From: Voacanga thouarsii
Taxonomy: Eukaryota > Streptophyta > Magnoliopsida > Gentianales > Apocynaceae
Direction of reading: 5' to 3'
Length of the DNA stretch: 64,000 bases
Assembly: GCA_026120185.1 (NCBI GenBank)
Contig: JANUWF010001110.1
Location: 1,341,001-1,405,000 of the forward strand
Shown: in pieces, positions 44,942-56,791 of the stretch
Layout: the number at the start of each line of letters is the position of its first letter
How positions within the stretch are numbered: position 1 is the stretch's first letter
Notes under the pieces: model-generated
What the model was told of the DNA's origin: nothing
What the model saw: only the letters and a program-made list of their open reading frames with translations
The model's database searches: none
Program-made: the position numbers and the translations under genes

Positions 44942-45376
44942 GGCTTGTTTTGGTTCGAGGGGAGGGGGGGAGGAAAGGGGAAGAGGAGTGGCGCATTCTA
45001 CTTCTACTAGGGGAAGTTAGTGTATTTACCTTTATCTTGTTTGGTTGGAGTGAAAATAGGAAGGAAAGGAAAGGGAAGAAGAGAGAGAATAATTAATTTA
45101 GTTTACTATTTTATTCTTCATTATCTGTTTTATTAAAATTTTTAATGTTAAAAATGTGGTCAATGTTGTCATTATTACTTCCACTTTATTTTCTTTTTCC
45201 CAATCCCTCCAAATTAGGATGGAAGGAAATGCTGATATAGAGTGGGAGTGGTACCCCTCCTGATTTACTTCCCTTCCACATCTACATCTAACCAAACAAG
45301 GTAAATATCTCATTTACCTCCATATTTACTTCCTCTCCTCATTTACTTTCACAAAATAGTCCAACCAAACCAAGCC
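44942..45376 (+). mobile_element. Harbinger/Tourist-type MITE, copy 2
   Basis: Terminal inverted repeats GGCTTGTTTTGGTT and AACCAAACCAAGCC are flanked by TTA (44939-44941, 45377-45379), the duplication used by PIF/Harbinger elements. 435 bp, no coding capacity. Same family as 38300-38726 in the opposite orientation. Confidence 0.9.
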
Positions 45377-45764
45377 TTAGATACACATGGACACCTCAAC
45401 AGGCTCACTTACTAATGGAGAAATAATGGTATAGCAGTATTACCTTGTCATTGTGGGGGAGGAGGTGGTCGTTTTTCTTTCTCCCCCACTACAATATGTT
45501 TTCTTTTAGAAAAAAATGGAAAAATTAATCCTTATATTTCCTTTGATGCTTACAAGGATCGTGTGGTAGGGAATGTAAGTTTCAAATGCAATTCAATGTA
45601 ATAAAAGTCTATTTTCACATATGATCACAAGTCATTGCTTCTCTACTAATTGTGAAATAAAATAACAACTTCATTATGTTAAATTTGTCTTTCGAATAAA
45701 TACAATAGTTGTATTTTGAAATTAAATGAAGTATAGTTTTTATATTTCTATATGTGTATGAGCT
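45377..45764. other. Spacer, nothing recognised
   Basis: AT-rich sequence between the MITE and the proposed first copia LTR. No gene or repeat seen. Confidence 0.4.
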
Positions 45765-47054
45765 TGTTTGTCCACAATTTATTTAGATATTATAAATCAA
45801 GTATTTATTTGTTAAACATAGAAAGACTATATTTATAATTTAATTTGAAATAAATTATTCTCGATCTAAAATAAATTTGGACAATTTATTTTATTGAGAT
45901 CATCTTAATTTTATTGCAGTCTATCTTTAACTTTAATAATAAAATGAAGGATATATTTTGATATTTTTGATAGAACCATCAATGTTAAGTTCATGGAATG
46001 GATCATACAAATTAAACATTGTATGATTATTGTACATAACACCTTAATCCTGAGCAAACAATGATCTATATTTACTAATTTGAAATTTCTTGAGTTATCA
46101 AAGAACGAGTAAAATTAATTTAATAATCAAATCTCTATATCTTGAGAATTAAAGTAACATAAATATGGAATAATTATTTTGCAATACAAAATCCGTCACA
46201 TTTAACAGGTAAGATCATTTCCTCATTCGTCACCTTTCTAAGGGACAATTAAATCTAGGCTTAGTGATTCAATAGCGTATATTGAATTCAATTTGTAAGT
46301 GTGACGTTGTCACATGGTACTGCTAAATTGAGGATTTGAATGACAGGCACTTTGGTCATATTACCTCATTCACAATAGTATATTAATCGACAGTGGTAAT
46401 TTATTAGATCGATCAATCATAAGATGAAATTATTGACTCCAATAATTTCAATTAATCTTAAAGTGCAGTTACTTTCTTTTAGTGGAGTGAAACGTAATTA
46501 ATAAATTATTTTAGGTCGACAAAATAATTTATTATAACTTAGTCTAATTGTATTCGGTCAGGTCCCTTCAGTAGCTCCTAACTATTAGACAATAATAAAT
46601 TATAAATATTTATAATTTATTAATAAAAATTACAAGAAACCAAAAATCCTATTTGAGATAGAATATGATAAGTGGAGATAATTGTATCCATCTATGTTTG
46701 TCTTGTTCTATCAGGAATCGTATTTGATATATAGTTAAATATATAGAGATAGTTGGAAATAGCCAAGTATATATATTGATTTAAGACTCTATATCAAAGT
46801 TACATGAGAAAAAATATTTTCTCAATTTTGTGCAAGTCCACCCTCAACAAAGAGAGCAAAAAATATGACAGACAATTTTCTGATACCCAGAGATTACACT
46901 GAAGAATGCTTGGAGGTTTGGAGTATTATTAAAGGTCAAAAGCTTCTCAAATTGTATTTTAGAAGACAATAACTATAGAGGTATGAATCGTTTCTCATAT
47001 GTTTATAAGGTTTATTCTAGTTAATGCATAAATATATCGATCATATTCCTAACA
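45765..47054 (+). repeat. Putative 5' LTR of X1
   Basis: The right end (CCTAACA, then AT and the primer binding site) is well supported. The left end at TGTTTGTCCAC is a guess, because no partner LTR is in the window. Contains AT-rich text with no gene. Confidence 0.5.
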
Positions 47055-47056
47055 AT

Positions 47057-47069
47057 TGGTATCAAAGAC
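47057..47069 (+). other. Primer binding site of X1
   Basis: TGGTATCAAAGAC, near-match to the initiator Met tRNA complement TGGTATCAGAGC. Confidence 0.7.
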
Positions 47070-47139
47070 TGGTTTGATATATGTTTATTGTTAAAATTAA
47101 ATCTTTTATGCATATATTAGTTGAGAAATGTAAGAATAA

Positions 47140-47650
47140 TATATTTATATTCATGGGGATTGATTTGATTAATTCAAAATAATTTTATGGCCATAATTTC
47201 TAATTTGATGAATATGTATAAGTATTATCGAGTTTTGTAAAAAAAAAAAAAGGGATAAATTATGCCTCCATGTTTCCCTTTTAATTTTTTATTTTTATTT
47301 TATTATGTTATAAAAAAATGTACACGAATACTAGAGACAAAATAGACTCACAGTCATGCGGTGTCGTCAAAGAAATGGGATTGGTACGAAAGTTGCAAGA
47401 ACCAAGTGCCATGGGCCAATTGAGCAGTGTAAAAATAATATATTTATATTCATGATGAATGATTTAATTAATTCAAAATAAGTTTATGGCTATAGTTTCT
47501 GATTTAGTGAATATGTATAAGTATTATTGAGTTTTTTAACAAAATGAGTAAATTATGTCTCCATGTTTCCCTTTTGATTTTTTATTTTTATTTTATTATG
47601 TTATAAAAAAAATGTACACATACTAGAGACGAAATAGACTCACAGTTGCT
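47140..47650. repeat. Direct duplication of about 210 bp in the X1 leader
   Basis: 47143-47345 and 47440-47645 share TTATATTCATG, AATATGTATAAGTATTAT, TCCATGTTTCCCTTTT, TTATTATGTTATAAAAAAA and GAAATAGACTCACAGT-like text. The interval between them (about 47346-47439) is different. The 3' part of each copy is the tail of a SINE-like unit. Confidence 0.85.
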
Positions 47651-47730
47651 AGTGATGGGATTTGATCCCTAGATGGCATTTTTGTAGCCTCAAGTGCTTA
47701 CCATTACACTAGAAGAGACCTTGTAACCAC
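47604..47730 (-). repeat. tRNA-derived SINE-like unit in the X1 leader
   Basis: On the minus strand: an A-box-like TAGTGTAATGGTAAGCACTT (about 47693-47712), a B-box-like GGGATCAAATCCC (47657-47669), then a tail ending in a T run near 47604-47612. A tail-only copy lies at about 47305-47345. Unlike the SINE-like unit of the Tekay LTR in sequence, but with the same poly(T) ending. Confidence 0.55.
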
Positions 47731-48618
47731 AACTTAATTCAACAAATTAAAATTGTAAAAGATTGAAGGTTGGCTATTTTATTAGCCAATTAAATTTCGA
47801 TTGTAATTTTTCAATTTTATTTTTGTATCTAGGTTGGCCATAAAATTATTTTTTATTTTATAGTTTTTACTATATTATTTTGTTAAATTATGTATCATTC
47901 ATGTTAACACGCCATATAGTTTGCATTAACACCACACTAGGTACTATTTTGTTATGTATAAATTTCATTTAAAAAAAAAAAATTAAGTGTGTAATGGTTA
48001 ATTTTTTTTACATTTGGCCTCTCTTATTAGCCCATTAGTAAAATTAATGTTTACTTCGTGCCATTTTAAATGGTCTCTCTATAAGAAGGCTACGTTATAT
48101 TAGTTACTAGATTGGGTCCACAATATTTTTTAATTTTTATAAATTTAATTCATTCATAATTACCCTATAGGTAATATGTTTGGATGGGAATTTTTTTTTA
48201 AAAAAAATATCAATATAAGGATTATACACTTAAATAAAAAACATTATAAGAACTTCTAATAGAATATCTAAATGATGTCTATAATGGCCAAAATATTAAT
48301 GACACTAAAACTAATATTGTATTTAGATAAAGACATATTAATTTTAGTAGGAGGGTCTGGACCTAATTATAAGTTACATTATTATCTCATATAGAAATAC
48401 ATGTTACTTTGCAGTTTTAGGTTGTGAATCCTGGTCTAACTGTAAATTATATTGTTATCTCCTATAGAGATGCATGTTACTTTAGCGTTTTACGTTATCG
48501 TAACTTTTATTAGCACTTAAAATATTATCATATTGATCATGCATCATGTCATAATATTTTGATCATGCATTATAGTACGATATTAACTCATATGTTTTAT
48601 TTTATTTAATTTCAGAAA
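47731..48618. other. Leader of X1, no gene
   Basis: Contains an imperfect duplication of about 70 bp at 48354-48420 and 48430-48498 (shared TTATCTC, ATAGAGATGCATGTTACTTT-like text). No open frame of note. Confidence 0.5.
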
Positions 48619-49560
48619 ATGACTACCAACATTTTATCCCTAATCTTAATAAAGAACCAATTGGTTGGAGAAAATTTTATTAATTGTAAATAGAACATCA
48701 TAATCGTACTTACTGTCAAGAAGCTCAAATACGTGCTAACTGAACTATATCATTCTACGCTACTAATTTGTCCAGGAAGCTTATGAAAAATGGTTAAGTT
48801 TTGATAAGATAGCTCGCTACTATATTTTGGAATCTATCTTAAATGTGTTGCAATAGAAACATGAGAACATGGCAGCCGCTTCAAATATCATGAAAACCTC
48901 ACGCTTCAAATATCATGAAAACCTCTAGCAAATATTTGAGCATAAAGGACGTCAGGCCCATCAAGTTATAATGAGGCACATAACAAATATGTGCATGAAA
49001 CTTGGAATTCCTGTGAGAGATTATATGTTAGAATTGATCGCTCAATTTAACATGGCAAAAGTCTTAGGAGCTAAAATTAAGCCCGAAACTCAAGTTGATA
49101 TACCTCTAAAAACTCTTCTAGAGACGTTCTCACACTTCAAAGTTAATTATAACATGAACAAGATAGAGATATGTCTCTTACAAAGTTACTAAAGGTGCAT
49201 GAGAGCATCGAGGCTACCCACAAAGTGAAAAGTAGCAACACTCTTGTTGTGGCTCATGTTGGATCTTCTTCTTCCAAGCCTAAAGGCAAAGAAGGAAATA
49301 AGAGGAAGTAAAATAACAAAAATGGCCTAAGTAGTAGACTAAGAAGGCAAAAGTAGATGAAAAGCCCAAAGGCAAATGTTTCCATTGCAAGAAAAAAGGA
49401 CATTGGAAGTCTCAATATCCAATTTACTTAGCCAAATAAAATCAAAGTACTGGTGAGTTATCCTACATTGAAACTTGTTTAGTGGTTGATTCTATAAATA
49501 CTTAAATAGTAGATTTTGGAGCCACTAATCATGTTTGTAATTTATTACAGAGGTTCCAAG
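48619..49560 (+). pseudogene. Copia gag and protease start of X1, broken
   Basis: ATG at 48619 opens MTTNILSLILIKNQLVGENF, then a stop in place of the usual Trp and IVLTVKKLKYVLTEL. The piece 48971-49192 carries VRDYMLELIAQFNMAKVLGA and TLLETFSHFKVNYNMNK, the UBN2 gag pattern. A zinc knuckle CFHCKKKGHWKSQY near 49379 has lost its last Cys. The protease motif VDFGATNHVC near 49510 has Phe for Ser/Thr. A 29-bp direct duplication at about 48867-48925 disrupts gag. Confidence 0.85.
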
Positions 49561-50872
49561 TAATTAGACATCTCAATAAAGAAGAGCATACTTTAAGGGT
49601 TGACATAGGATCAGTGATATATGCAAGAGTTATTAGAGATGTTTATCTTTATTTTGATAATAAACATTTGGTTCTAAAAGATTGTTATTATGTTCCCAAC
49701 ATTTATCGAAATTTGATTTCAATGTATTTGTTATTCAAATAAAAATATTCTGTTAAATTTTATAAATTTTCAATAGAGATAGTTTTGAATAATTCCTTGA
49801 TATATCGTAGAAATTTAAATAAAGATCTACATGCTTTAAAACCTACCAACAATTTGTTATATCGTACTGAATCTAACAAACTCATTAAGTTATCTCTTAC
49901 TAATGAGACTCTCTTATGGAATCTTAGATTTGGTCATATTAATCTAAGTAGGATTTAAAGACTCATAAAAGAAGGTCCTTTAACTATCTTAAAGATGGAA
50001 CTTTTTCAAGTTTGCGAATCTTGTTTGGAGGGTAAAATGACCTAAAGGTCCTTTTCTTCGAAAGAAAATAGAGCTAAGGAAATCGTAGAATCAGTACACT
50101 TTGATATTTGTCGACCAATAAGTATCCAAAATAGAGGTGGCTTTTATGGATGATTACTCAAGATATGAATATATTTACCTAATGACTCATAGGTTTGCTA
50201 ATGCCTTAGAAAAATTCAAAGAATTTAAGGCTAAGGCTGAGAAGTACTTAGGTAAGAACATTAAGACGTTTCGATCAAATTGAGATGGAGAATATATATC
50301 CCATGACTTTAGATCATACTTGTCAGCAAATGAAATTTTATCACAACTAAGTGCACCAGGCACTCCTCAACAAAATGAAGTTGCAGAAAGGAGAAACATG
50401 ACCTTATTAGATATGATCAAATCAATGCTTGGCTTTTCTACACTAGGTACATCTTTTTGGGGATATACTAATACAAACTATGACATATACATTGAATATG
50501 GTTCCATCTAAATTTATCCCTAAGACTCAATTGGAATTATGGAATGGGCAGAAACCTAATTTGACACATATTCGAATTTAGGGTTGTCCAACATATGTGC
50601 TAAAGGGAAAAATGAATAAAATGGAATCAGGATCAATTTTATACCTATTTGTTGGGTATCTAAAAAGAATTAGGGGATACTACTTCAAGGATCCTGAAGA
50701 TAAGAAAATATTTGTAAGTACAAATGTAATTTTCTTAGAGGACAAGTACATAAAAGATCGCGGATCCAAGAGTAAGGTTATTCTGGAAGAAGCTAAGGGT
50801 GATAATCCCAAACAAATGGTTACAGAAACCCAAACTCAAGATTCTTGTAGTGGATTCGTATCTATACCATTT
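49561..50872 (+). pseudogene. Protease end, pre-integrase and integrase of X1, broken
   Basis: YYVPNIYRNLISM is near 49690. The pre-integrase pattern ETLLWNLRFGHINLSRI is at about 49908. Integrase core pieces follow (VESVHFDICRPIS, then QLSAPGTPQQNEVAERRNMT at about 50350, with the catalytic Glu). The C-terminal KMESGSILYLFVGYLKRIRG to VSTNVIFLEDKYIKDR is at 50618-50755. Stops and frameshifts are frequent. It ends where the X2 LTR begins, before RT. Confidence 0.85.
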
Positions 50873-52270
50873 TGTTGGAATGTATACCCAAAATGGCCTA
50901 TGTATTTCTATATTTTAGAAATTAATAAAATTTTTATTTATTAATGATTATTTATTTTCATATATTGCACATTAAGGTCTAAGTGTGTTAGTAAGCAATC
51001 TACGTAATTGGGTCGTACTTTTATAATAAGTTGTAGATTATGGACTATTAACACATAAGTAAAAAAATATTCTTGATCGATTGATGAAGATGGGTATTTT
51101 ATCAAGGTTTAGATCACTACACTATGGTTCATAAATAGGGAATGGTTTACTTTAACTAGTGAGTAGTTCATTCATGCTAATAGTATAAATGTATTTTGAA
51201 TATGTAGACTTGGAGCACGTGATAATAATCTTTATAAAAGTACTAAAATAAATAAAGATAGGTCTATCGCAGCTACTGTGTAGACGAGTACTCTATGATT
51301 TGAATATAAGTTGGTGGTCTGATGAATTTGGACTTGTGTACTTTGATGTATGATAAGTGAGGTCTTAACGTACGGCCAATAACCTTAGATGTTGGGTGTA
51401 TGAATCTAGTTAATTAAGACGAACTTATACAATGGAGTTTATATATTTCATTACGTGAAGATATCACCCCCTTGTAATTGTCTGGGATCATCTAAATAAT
51501 TCAGGACCCTGAAAAACGTGACAATGTATGTACACTTTTGGGTAGCTCCCTTTGATAAGTGGATACATATTGGAAGTCGTGGATTATTGGATTAGTTATC
51601 AAAGGATGATAGATGTCATTGAGAAATGTGCTAGTGTATTTTTTCTATCTCAATAACGAGTATTATGTAGATGGGTATTTTCATCATTACACCTGTAGAT
51701 CGAGGATATCGCACTTGCAATATTATTTTTGGGATCAATATTTTAATATGGTGATAAAATGAAATATTTAAAATGATAAAATATTGCTATTCGTTGGTAA
51801 GGGTATTTTGGTCATTTTAATAATAAAAAATAATATGTTTTTTTATCCCCCAGAGTAGTTTGAGTAACCTTAGTAAATTTATTTACTATATGGGCTTTTG
51901 GGTGAATTAATAATAAAAGAATTATTCTAAGAGTCCAGTTAATTATTTATTTAGACTAGAAAAAAAATTCTTAGACTAATTTAATTAAATTAATTATCTT
52001 GAGAAATTTTATTTTAGGTTCATGCGGATTAATTAATTAATATGAGAGATATTTAATTAGTCTTGAGTTCATTAAAAAAAAAAATCCCAGCCCATTAGTG
52101 CTGTGAGTGATGGCTATTTTTATTTTTTTTGAAAACAAAAGATTAGCCGCCATACAAAAAGAAATGGAACAGGAAATGAGAGGGAAAAAAAAAAGAAAAA
52201 GAAAATGGAAACAAAATGAAGAAACAAATAGAAAGCTTTGGTGTACCACGAATTAGATTTTCAAATTCAC

Positions 52271-52313
<43 letters not shown>

Positions 52314-52840
52314 TAAAAGAAAATTGTTCCTTGTTTTTTTTCTATGTAAGGCGACCGTTTTATATATACAAAAAAAGCCGTTTTCTTGTTTGGTATATGT
52401 ATAGATAAGGCCACCATTTTGTATATACAAGAAAAACCGTTTTCTTGTTTGGTATATATATAGATAAGGTGACCATTTTTCTTCTTAATAATTTTCCTTA
52501 ATTTTTCTTCCTTCATTTTTTTCTTGATTAAGCTCTCTCCATTAATTCTTCTAGTATTATTATTCTACTTTCACCAATAGATAACCTATAGAAAGTTCGA
52601 GAATATTTTAAAAGATTAAAAACTGGCAAATTTTGGTGCGGTGTTTGATGCGAAGGAATCGACGTTTCACCAGTATTCCTGCGAAACAAGTAGTCGTAAT
52701 AAACCAAAGCGTTTTATCAAATCCAAATCCTCTGATTATTCAATTTAAGTTGCCTAAAAATAAGTATTCCTAAACTCTATCTTGATTTTTTTTTAAATTG
52801 TAATTTTTTCACTGCATTTTTATTTTTCCGCGATCCTTCA
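50873..52840 (+). repeat. 5' LTR of X2
   Basis: 1968 bp, TGTTGGAATGTATACCC to GCGATCCTTCA. Recognisably homologous to 56792-58569, for example at GGGAATGGTTTACTTT, GAGTAGTTCATTCA and GAGTTGGTGGTCT-like stretches. It contains a (TA)n/(CA)n run at 52276-52312 and three similar short segments near 52348, 52411 and 52467 (ATAAGGCCACCATTTTGTAT-like). No gene. Confidence 0.82.
52348..52480. repeat. Short tandem repeat of about 60 bp in the X2 LTR
   Basis: Two to three units reading roughly AAGGCGACCGTTTTATATAT, CAAAAAAAGCCGTTTTCTTG and TTTGGTATATGTATAGAT recur from about 52348, 52409 and 52467. They lie just right of a (TA)n(CA)n run and are absent from the X3 LTR as far as I can see. Confidence 0.75.
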
Positions 52841-54369
52841 AGTGGTATCAGATGCATGGTTATAATCTAAGAGTGTGCTTAGGGTTAATAACTAGAAAGG
52901 TGATTCCTTTACTAATTAAAAAGTTCAATCTTTGTGATTGTATGGATCCCTCATGATTTTAGATATGGGTAGATGTTGTGTATGTCTCGCGTGTGCAGAT
53001 ATAAGCACTTGAATTTATTATTATTCATTTTTTGTAGAATTGTGTGTGCTTCATTTTGAAAAGTATAGGCGATTAATATTGTATTTAAATTCATCTATGA
53101 GAATTTTTGTAACAATATTGGTGCCTGAGCAACATCGAAACTCTAAGGAAGGGAAAAAAAAAAAGAAAATGGTTGATGATTTTGAAGCAAGCATGGAGCG
53201 GTTTTTCTTGGACGATTCGATCACGGTTCGTGCGACTTGAGCTTTCAAGTTTTTCCATTTAATTTTTTCTTGTAAATTTTCCTTTTTCCTTTTGGGGTCT
53301 ATATCACACAAGGTTATTTTTTTTACAATGGTTTATTTATCATGATAAATAATTTTGCATAAAAATAGTTAATAAAGGAGGAACCATCTTAGAATTAAAT
53401 AAAATCATTTTAATTTTATTATTATGGTATTTAATCCATTATTTGGTCGCATAAGAATTAAAGGTTAGAAATAGCATGTAAAAGGTTTATTTTTTGAGCA
53501 GGCTATTTTATTTAATTTTGTGATCAAATGAACAAAGATTTTTTAGAAATTAATTTTTTTTCTCTAGATAAAACAATTAAAGAAAAATATTTTTAAAATG
53601 AAACTAAAGAATTTAAAATAAAATTCATGGTTTATTCTTTCAAAGGATTTTTATCCTTGAGATGGAGAATATTTTGAATTTAAGTATTTTAAATGTAGTT
53701 CCTAGAAAATGGTTTTAACTTAAATGGTGAAAATAAAAATTCATAATTTATTCTCTTAAAGGGTTTTATCCTTGACATAGAGAATAATGGTTGAATTTTT
53801 TGTATTTCACTAAAGTTAATAAAAATTAATTAATTTTAAGAAAATATTTTTCTAAAAATCTATTTTTTCTCAAAAAATTAAGTGGAGAGAAGTTCCAACG
53901 GTCCCACTACTTCTATCACGGATTCCTGTCAAAGATTGTGGTTATCCTCGTATCATTTTAAGTATGACCCTCTATATGATAGATTTCTACGAGAATCTAG
54001 AATTAACGAAAGAATTATAATTAATGCCTAGGATATGTGTTAGTGTCGGCCATCCTGTCGCTAGAGGCATTAATACTAGATTATCTGTAGGTGGTAAGAG
54101 TAGTAGTCATTCTTTCGATGGAATTATCTTTAGATCATTACCTATTAAAGAAGTTTAATTTATGATGATTATGCACTTAATTTAGAAAATTGTTAACTTT
54201 TTTACGAAACTCTGTCAATGTTTCTAAGAGCCAAAATTTTCATATTTTTTATAATAATTTTAATAGGTTAACTATATTATGGAAATCATATAATGTTTTA
54301 AATGTACATTTTTTATATGTTTTTCAAAACAAATATTTTTTTGGATAAAGTTTTTTTCAATCAATAAAA
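52841..54369 (+). other. Primer binding site and leader of X2
   Basis: TGGTATCAGATGC at 52843 is the primer binding site. The leader of about 1.5 kb has no recognised gene. It carries two copies of a motif, TTTATTCTYTYAAAGG then ATCCTTGA, ending GAGAAT (about 53630-53670 and 53742-53785), which recurs twice in the X3 leader. Confidence 0.65.
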
Positions 54370-55330
54370 ATGCCTGGTTTCAATCTTTTGTCCGTTATTC
54401 TTAAGATTGGACCTAATTACGTGGACTGAAAAAGGAATTTGAGTGGGGAAGATACCACGAACCAAGATTGTGAGACTAATAAAGTATGGACGAAATCTGA
54501 TGAGATGCCTAAATGTTATATGTTGACTTCCATATATAATGTTCTTCATTCTAAGCACGAGATTATGCCTACTACATACAATATCAACGTATTGTTGAGC
54601 ACCATATTTACTGACAAGAGCCACCCACAAGGTGAGGAGCTCTTAGGGCAATTATGAAGACTAGGATAGTTGAGGGGGAATTAGTTCGCGAGCATATGAT
54701 CAAAATAATTGCTCATTTTGAGGAGGCCAAGGTTCTAGGGGCAACGATCAATCCTAAGAGCCAAATTGACATAGTTCTTGAGACTTTGCCAAATTCATAT
54801 TCTCAGTTCAAGTTATACTATAACATGAATAAGTTGAGTATGTCTTTGTTCGAGTTAATGAAAGAACTCCAGGCTGCTAAGAAATCATGAAGCCTACGTA
54901 AAAAATTTTGGTTACTCGTTCTGGTTCTTCTTCTAGAATTAGGGCCCAACCCAAGAAGTTCAAGAAGAAGAAAGCCCATAACAATGTAAGGAACCCAGCC
55001 TAAGAGGTATAAGCCCGATCTGTCCAAGCCTAATGCCAAGTCCAAGGGCAAATGTTTCAAGTGTAACAAGAATAGGCACTTCAAGAAAGATTGTCCGTAC
55101 TTCTTGGCTAATTCCTTTTCAGATACTGCTCTTTACTTAGAGTTTATATTAATGGTTGGATCATCATCCACTTGGATTATTGATTCTGGAGCCACTGACC
55201 ATATTTGTAACTCCTTGTAGGGGTTCAACAAGATAATGTAACTCAATAGAGGATAGCATGGACTGAGAGTAGGCTAGGCAACAGAGTACATGTTTAGGCT
55301 GAAGCAGTAGGAGACTTGGAACTCTTATTT
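54370..55330 (+). pseudogene. Copia gag and protease of X2, broken
   Basis: Gag pieces: KIGPNYVD then KRNL (stop for Trp), CYMLTSIYNVLHSKHEIMPT, then after a frameshift VREHMIKIIAHFEEAKVLGA and MSLFELMKELQAAKKS (54654-54890). The zinc knuckle CFKCNKNRHFKKDC (55053-55094) is intact. The protease active site WIIDSGATDHIC (about 55173-55208) is intact. Of the three copia elements this one has the best preserved catalytic motifs in gag-protease. Frame breaks still prevent a continuous protein. Confidence 0.88.
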
Positions 55331-56214
55331 GATTATAATAGGATTTTAGTTTTAAAAGATATTTTATATGTTTCTAGTTTGAAATAGAATTTGATTTCAA
55401 TTTCAAGATTGATTAATCAAGGATATTATGTTTCTTTCCATTCTGGTATTTTAATCAGTAGAGATGGAAAAATTATTTGTTCTGAAAATATGTATAGCAA
55501 TCTTTTCTATATTAATTCTGTTAGTCATCAAATAAATAATACTTAGACGAAACCTAATAAGGAGAAGAGAAATGTTACATCAAATAACTCATATTTATGG
55601 CACTTAAATTGAGGCATATAAATCCTAATCGGGTTCAGAAGTTAATCCAAAATAGGTCCTTGGACTCATTAAAATTGAAGGAATAGCATCAGTGTGAATT
55701 TTATCTTATGAGTAAAATGACCAAAAGGTTATTTACTCAAAAGGTAGAAAAAGCGAAGAAAATATTACAATTAGTTCATACTGATATTTGTGGTCCTATG
55801 TCTCTACCTGCAAGAGGAGGTTATGAATACTTTATTACATCCATAGATAATCACACACGTTTTGGTTATGTTTACTTAATAAGGAGCAAGTCTGACTCCT
55901 TTAATAAATTTAAAGAGTTTAAAGCTAGGGTGGAGCGTCAAATTGGTAAACTAATTAAAAAGTTAAGATCAGATTGTGGTAGAGAGTATCTCCTTAGTGA
56001 ATTTAAGGGTTACTTGGCACATCAGGGAATAGTATCTCAACTAATTGCATCTAAGACTCTTCAACAGAATGGAGTAGTTGAGAGAAGAAATAGAACATTA
56101 ATGAAAATAGTCAGGAGCATGATGAGTCATGCAACTCTTCCTATTATTTTTTTGGTATGCTTTAGAAACAGTAGCATATATTCTGAACTTTGTACCTTCC
56201 AAATCAGTGCCTAA
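55331..56214 (+). pseudogene. Pre-integrase and integrase of X2
   Basis: Broken pre-integrase text (HINPNRVQKLIQNRSLDSLK) is followed by a 168-codon open stretch, 55708-56214. That stretch has LVHTDICGPMSLPARGGYEY, the first core Asp in HTD, then FITSIDNHTRFGYVYLI with the second region. GIVSQLIASKTLQQNGVVER carries the catalytic Glu. It changes frame at about 56155. It is one of the longest open integrase pieces in the window. Confidence 0.9.
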
Positions 56215-56791
56215 AACATCCTATAAGATGTGGACTAGACAAAAGCCTAAAATAAATTATCTCAAGATATGAGATTATCTAACTTATGTATTGATTAAAG
56301 GAAGTAAGCTAGACCTAAGATCAAAATTGTGCTACTTCGTAGGGTATCCAAAAGGAACAAGGGATGGATACTTTTATCATCCTCAAAAGCAAAAGGTACT
56401 TATTAGTACTTATACTAGGTATTTAGAGGATAATCAAAAATGTATCTACTAAGATTTTAAGTAAGGTGGAATTGGAAAAGAAGTTGATTGATACTTCAAC
56501 TTCTAGTATCCCGATTGAGGAGCCTAAAAAGGTATAGCTAAATAATCCTATATAAATTTAGCTACGTTGTAGTAGAAGAATATCTAGAGTTCCTAAAAGA
56601 TGGATTGGAGAAGCCTTTGAGGTGGTTTCCAACCATCAGGAACAAGATCCCATTAGATACGGTGAGGCCACTGTTGATGTCGATGCTGACAAATGGCAAA
56701 TGGTAATAGATGCTGAGATTGAATCTATATATCTCAGTCATATCTGGGATCTTGTCACTGCATCTAAAGAAATTAAACCTATAGAGTGCAA
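56215..56791 (+). pseudogene. Integrase C-terminus and RT start of X2, cut by X3
   Basis: Continues with KSVPKTS, DLRSKLCYFVGYPKGTRDGY and the linker to RT (RISRVPKRWIGEAFEVVSNH, then DADKWQMVIDAEIESIYLSH, WDLVTASKEIKPIEC). At that point, 56791, the X3 LTR begins. The bases TGCAA (56787-56791) would be the target duplication to look for on the far side of X3. Confidence 0.8.

Larger units (their letters stand above)
45765..50872 (+). mobile_element. Copia element X1, 5' portion only
   Basis: A putative 5' LTR ending CCTAACA at 47054 is followed by the primer binding site TGGTATCAAAGAC (47057), a long leader, gag and protease and integrase remnants. It stops abruptly at 50872, where the LTR of X2 begins. 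RT and RNase H are not present. This fits insertion of X2 into the pol gene of X1, with the rest of X1 outside the window. Confidence 0.7.
50873..56791 (+). mobile_element. Copia element X2, 5' portion only
   Basis: 5' LTR 50873-52840, primer binding site at 52843, leader, gag, protease and integrase, then an abrupt end at the first residues of RT (KPIEC, expected KPIGCKW). There the LTR of X3 starts. Its own 3' LTR is not in the window. It is related to X3 at family level: LTRs, leader and proteins all align but are clearly diverged. Confidence 0.78.

Noticed and set aside
44547..45096. Two short plus-strand frames after the MYB-CC pseudogene
   Set aside because: No domain; the second lies mostly in the MITE at 44942-45376.
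52037..52516. Overlapping frames rich in Tyr-Ile and Phe
   Set aside because: Produced by (TA)n and T-rich repeats in the X2 LTR.
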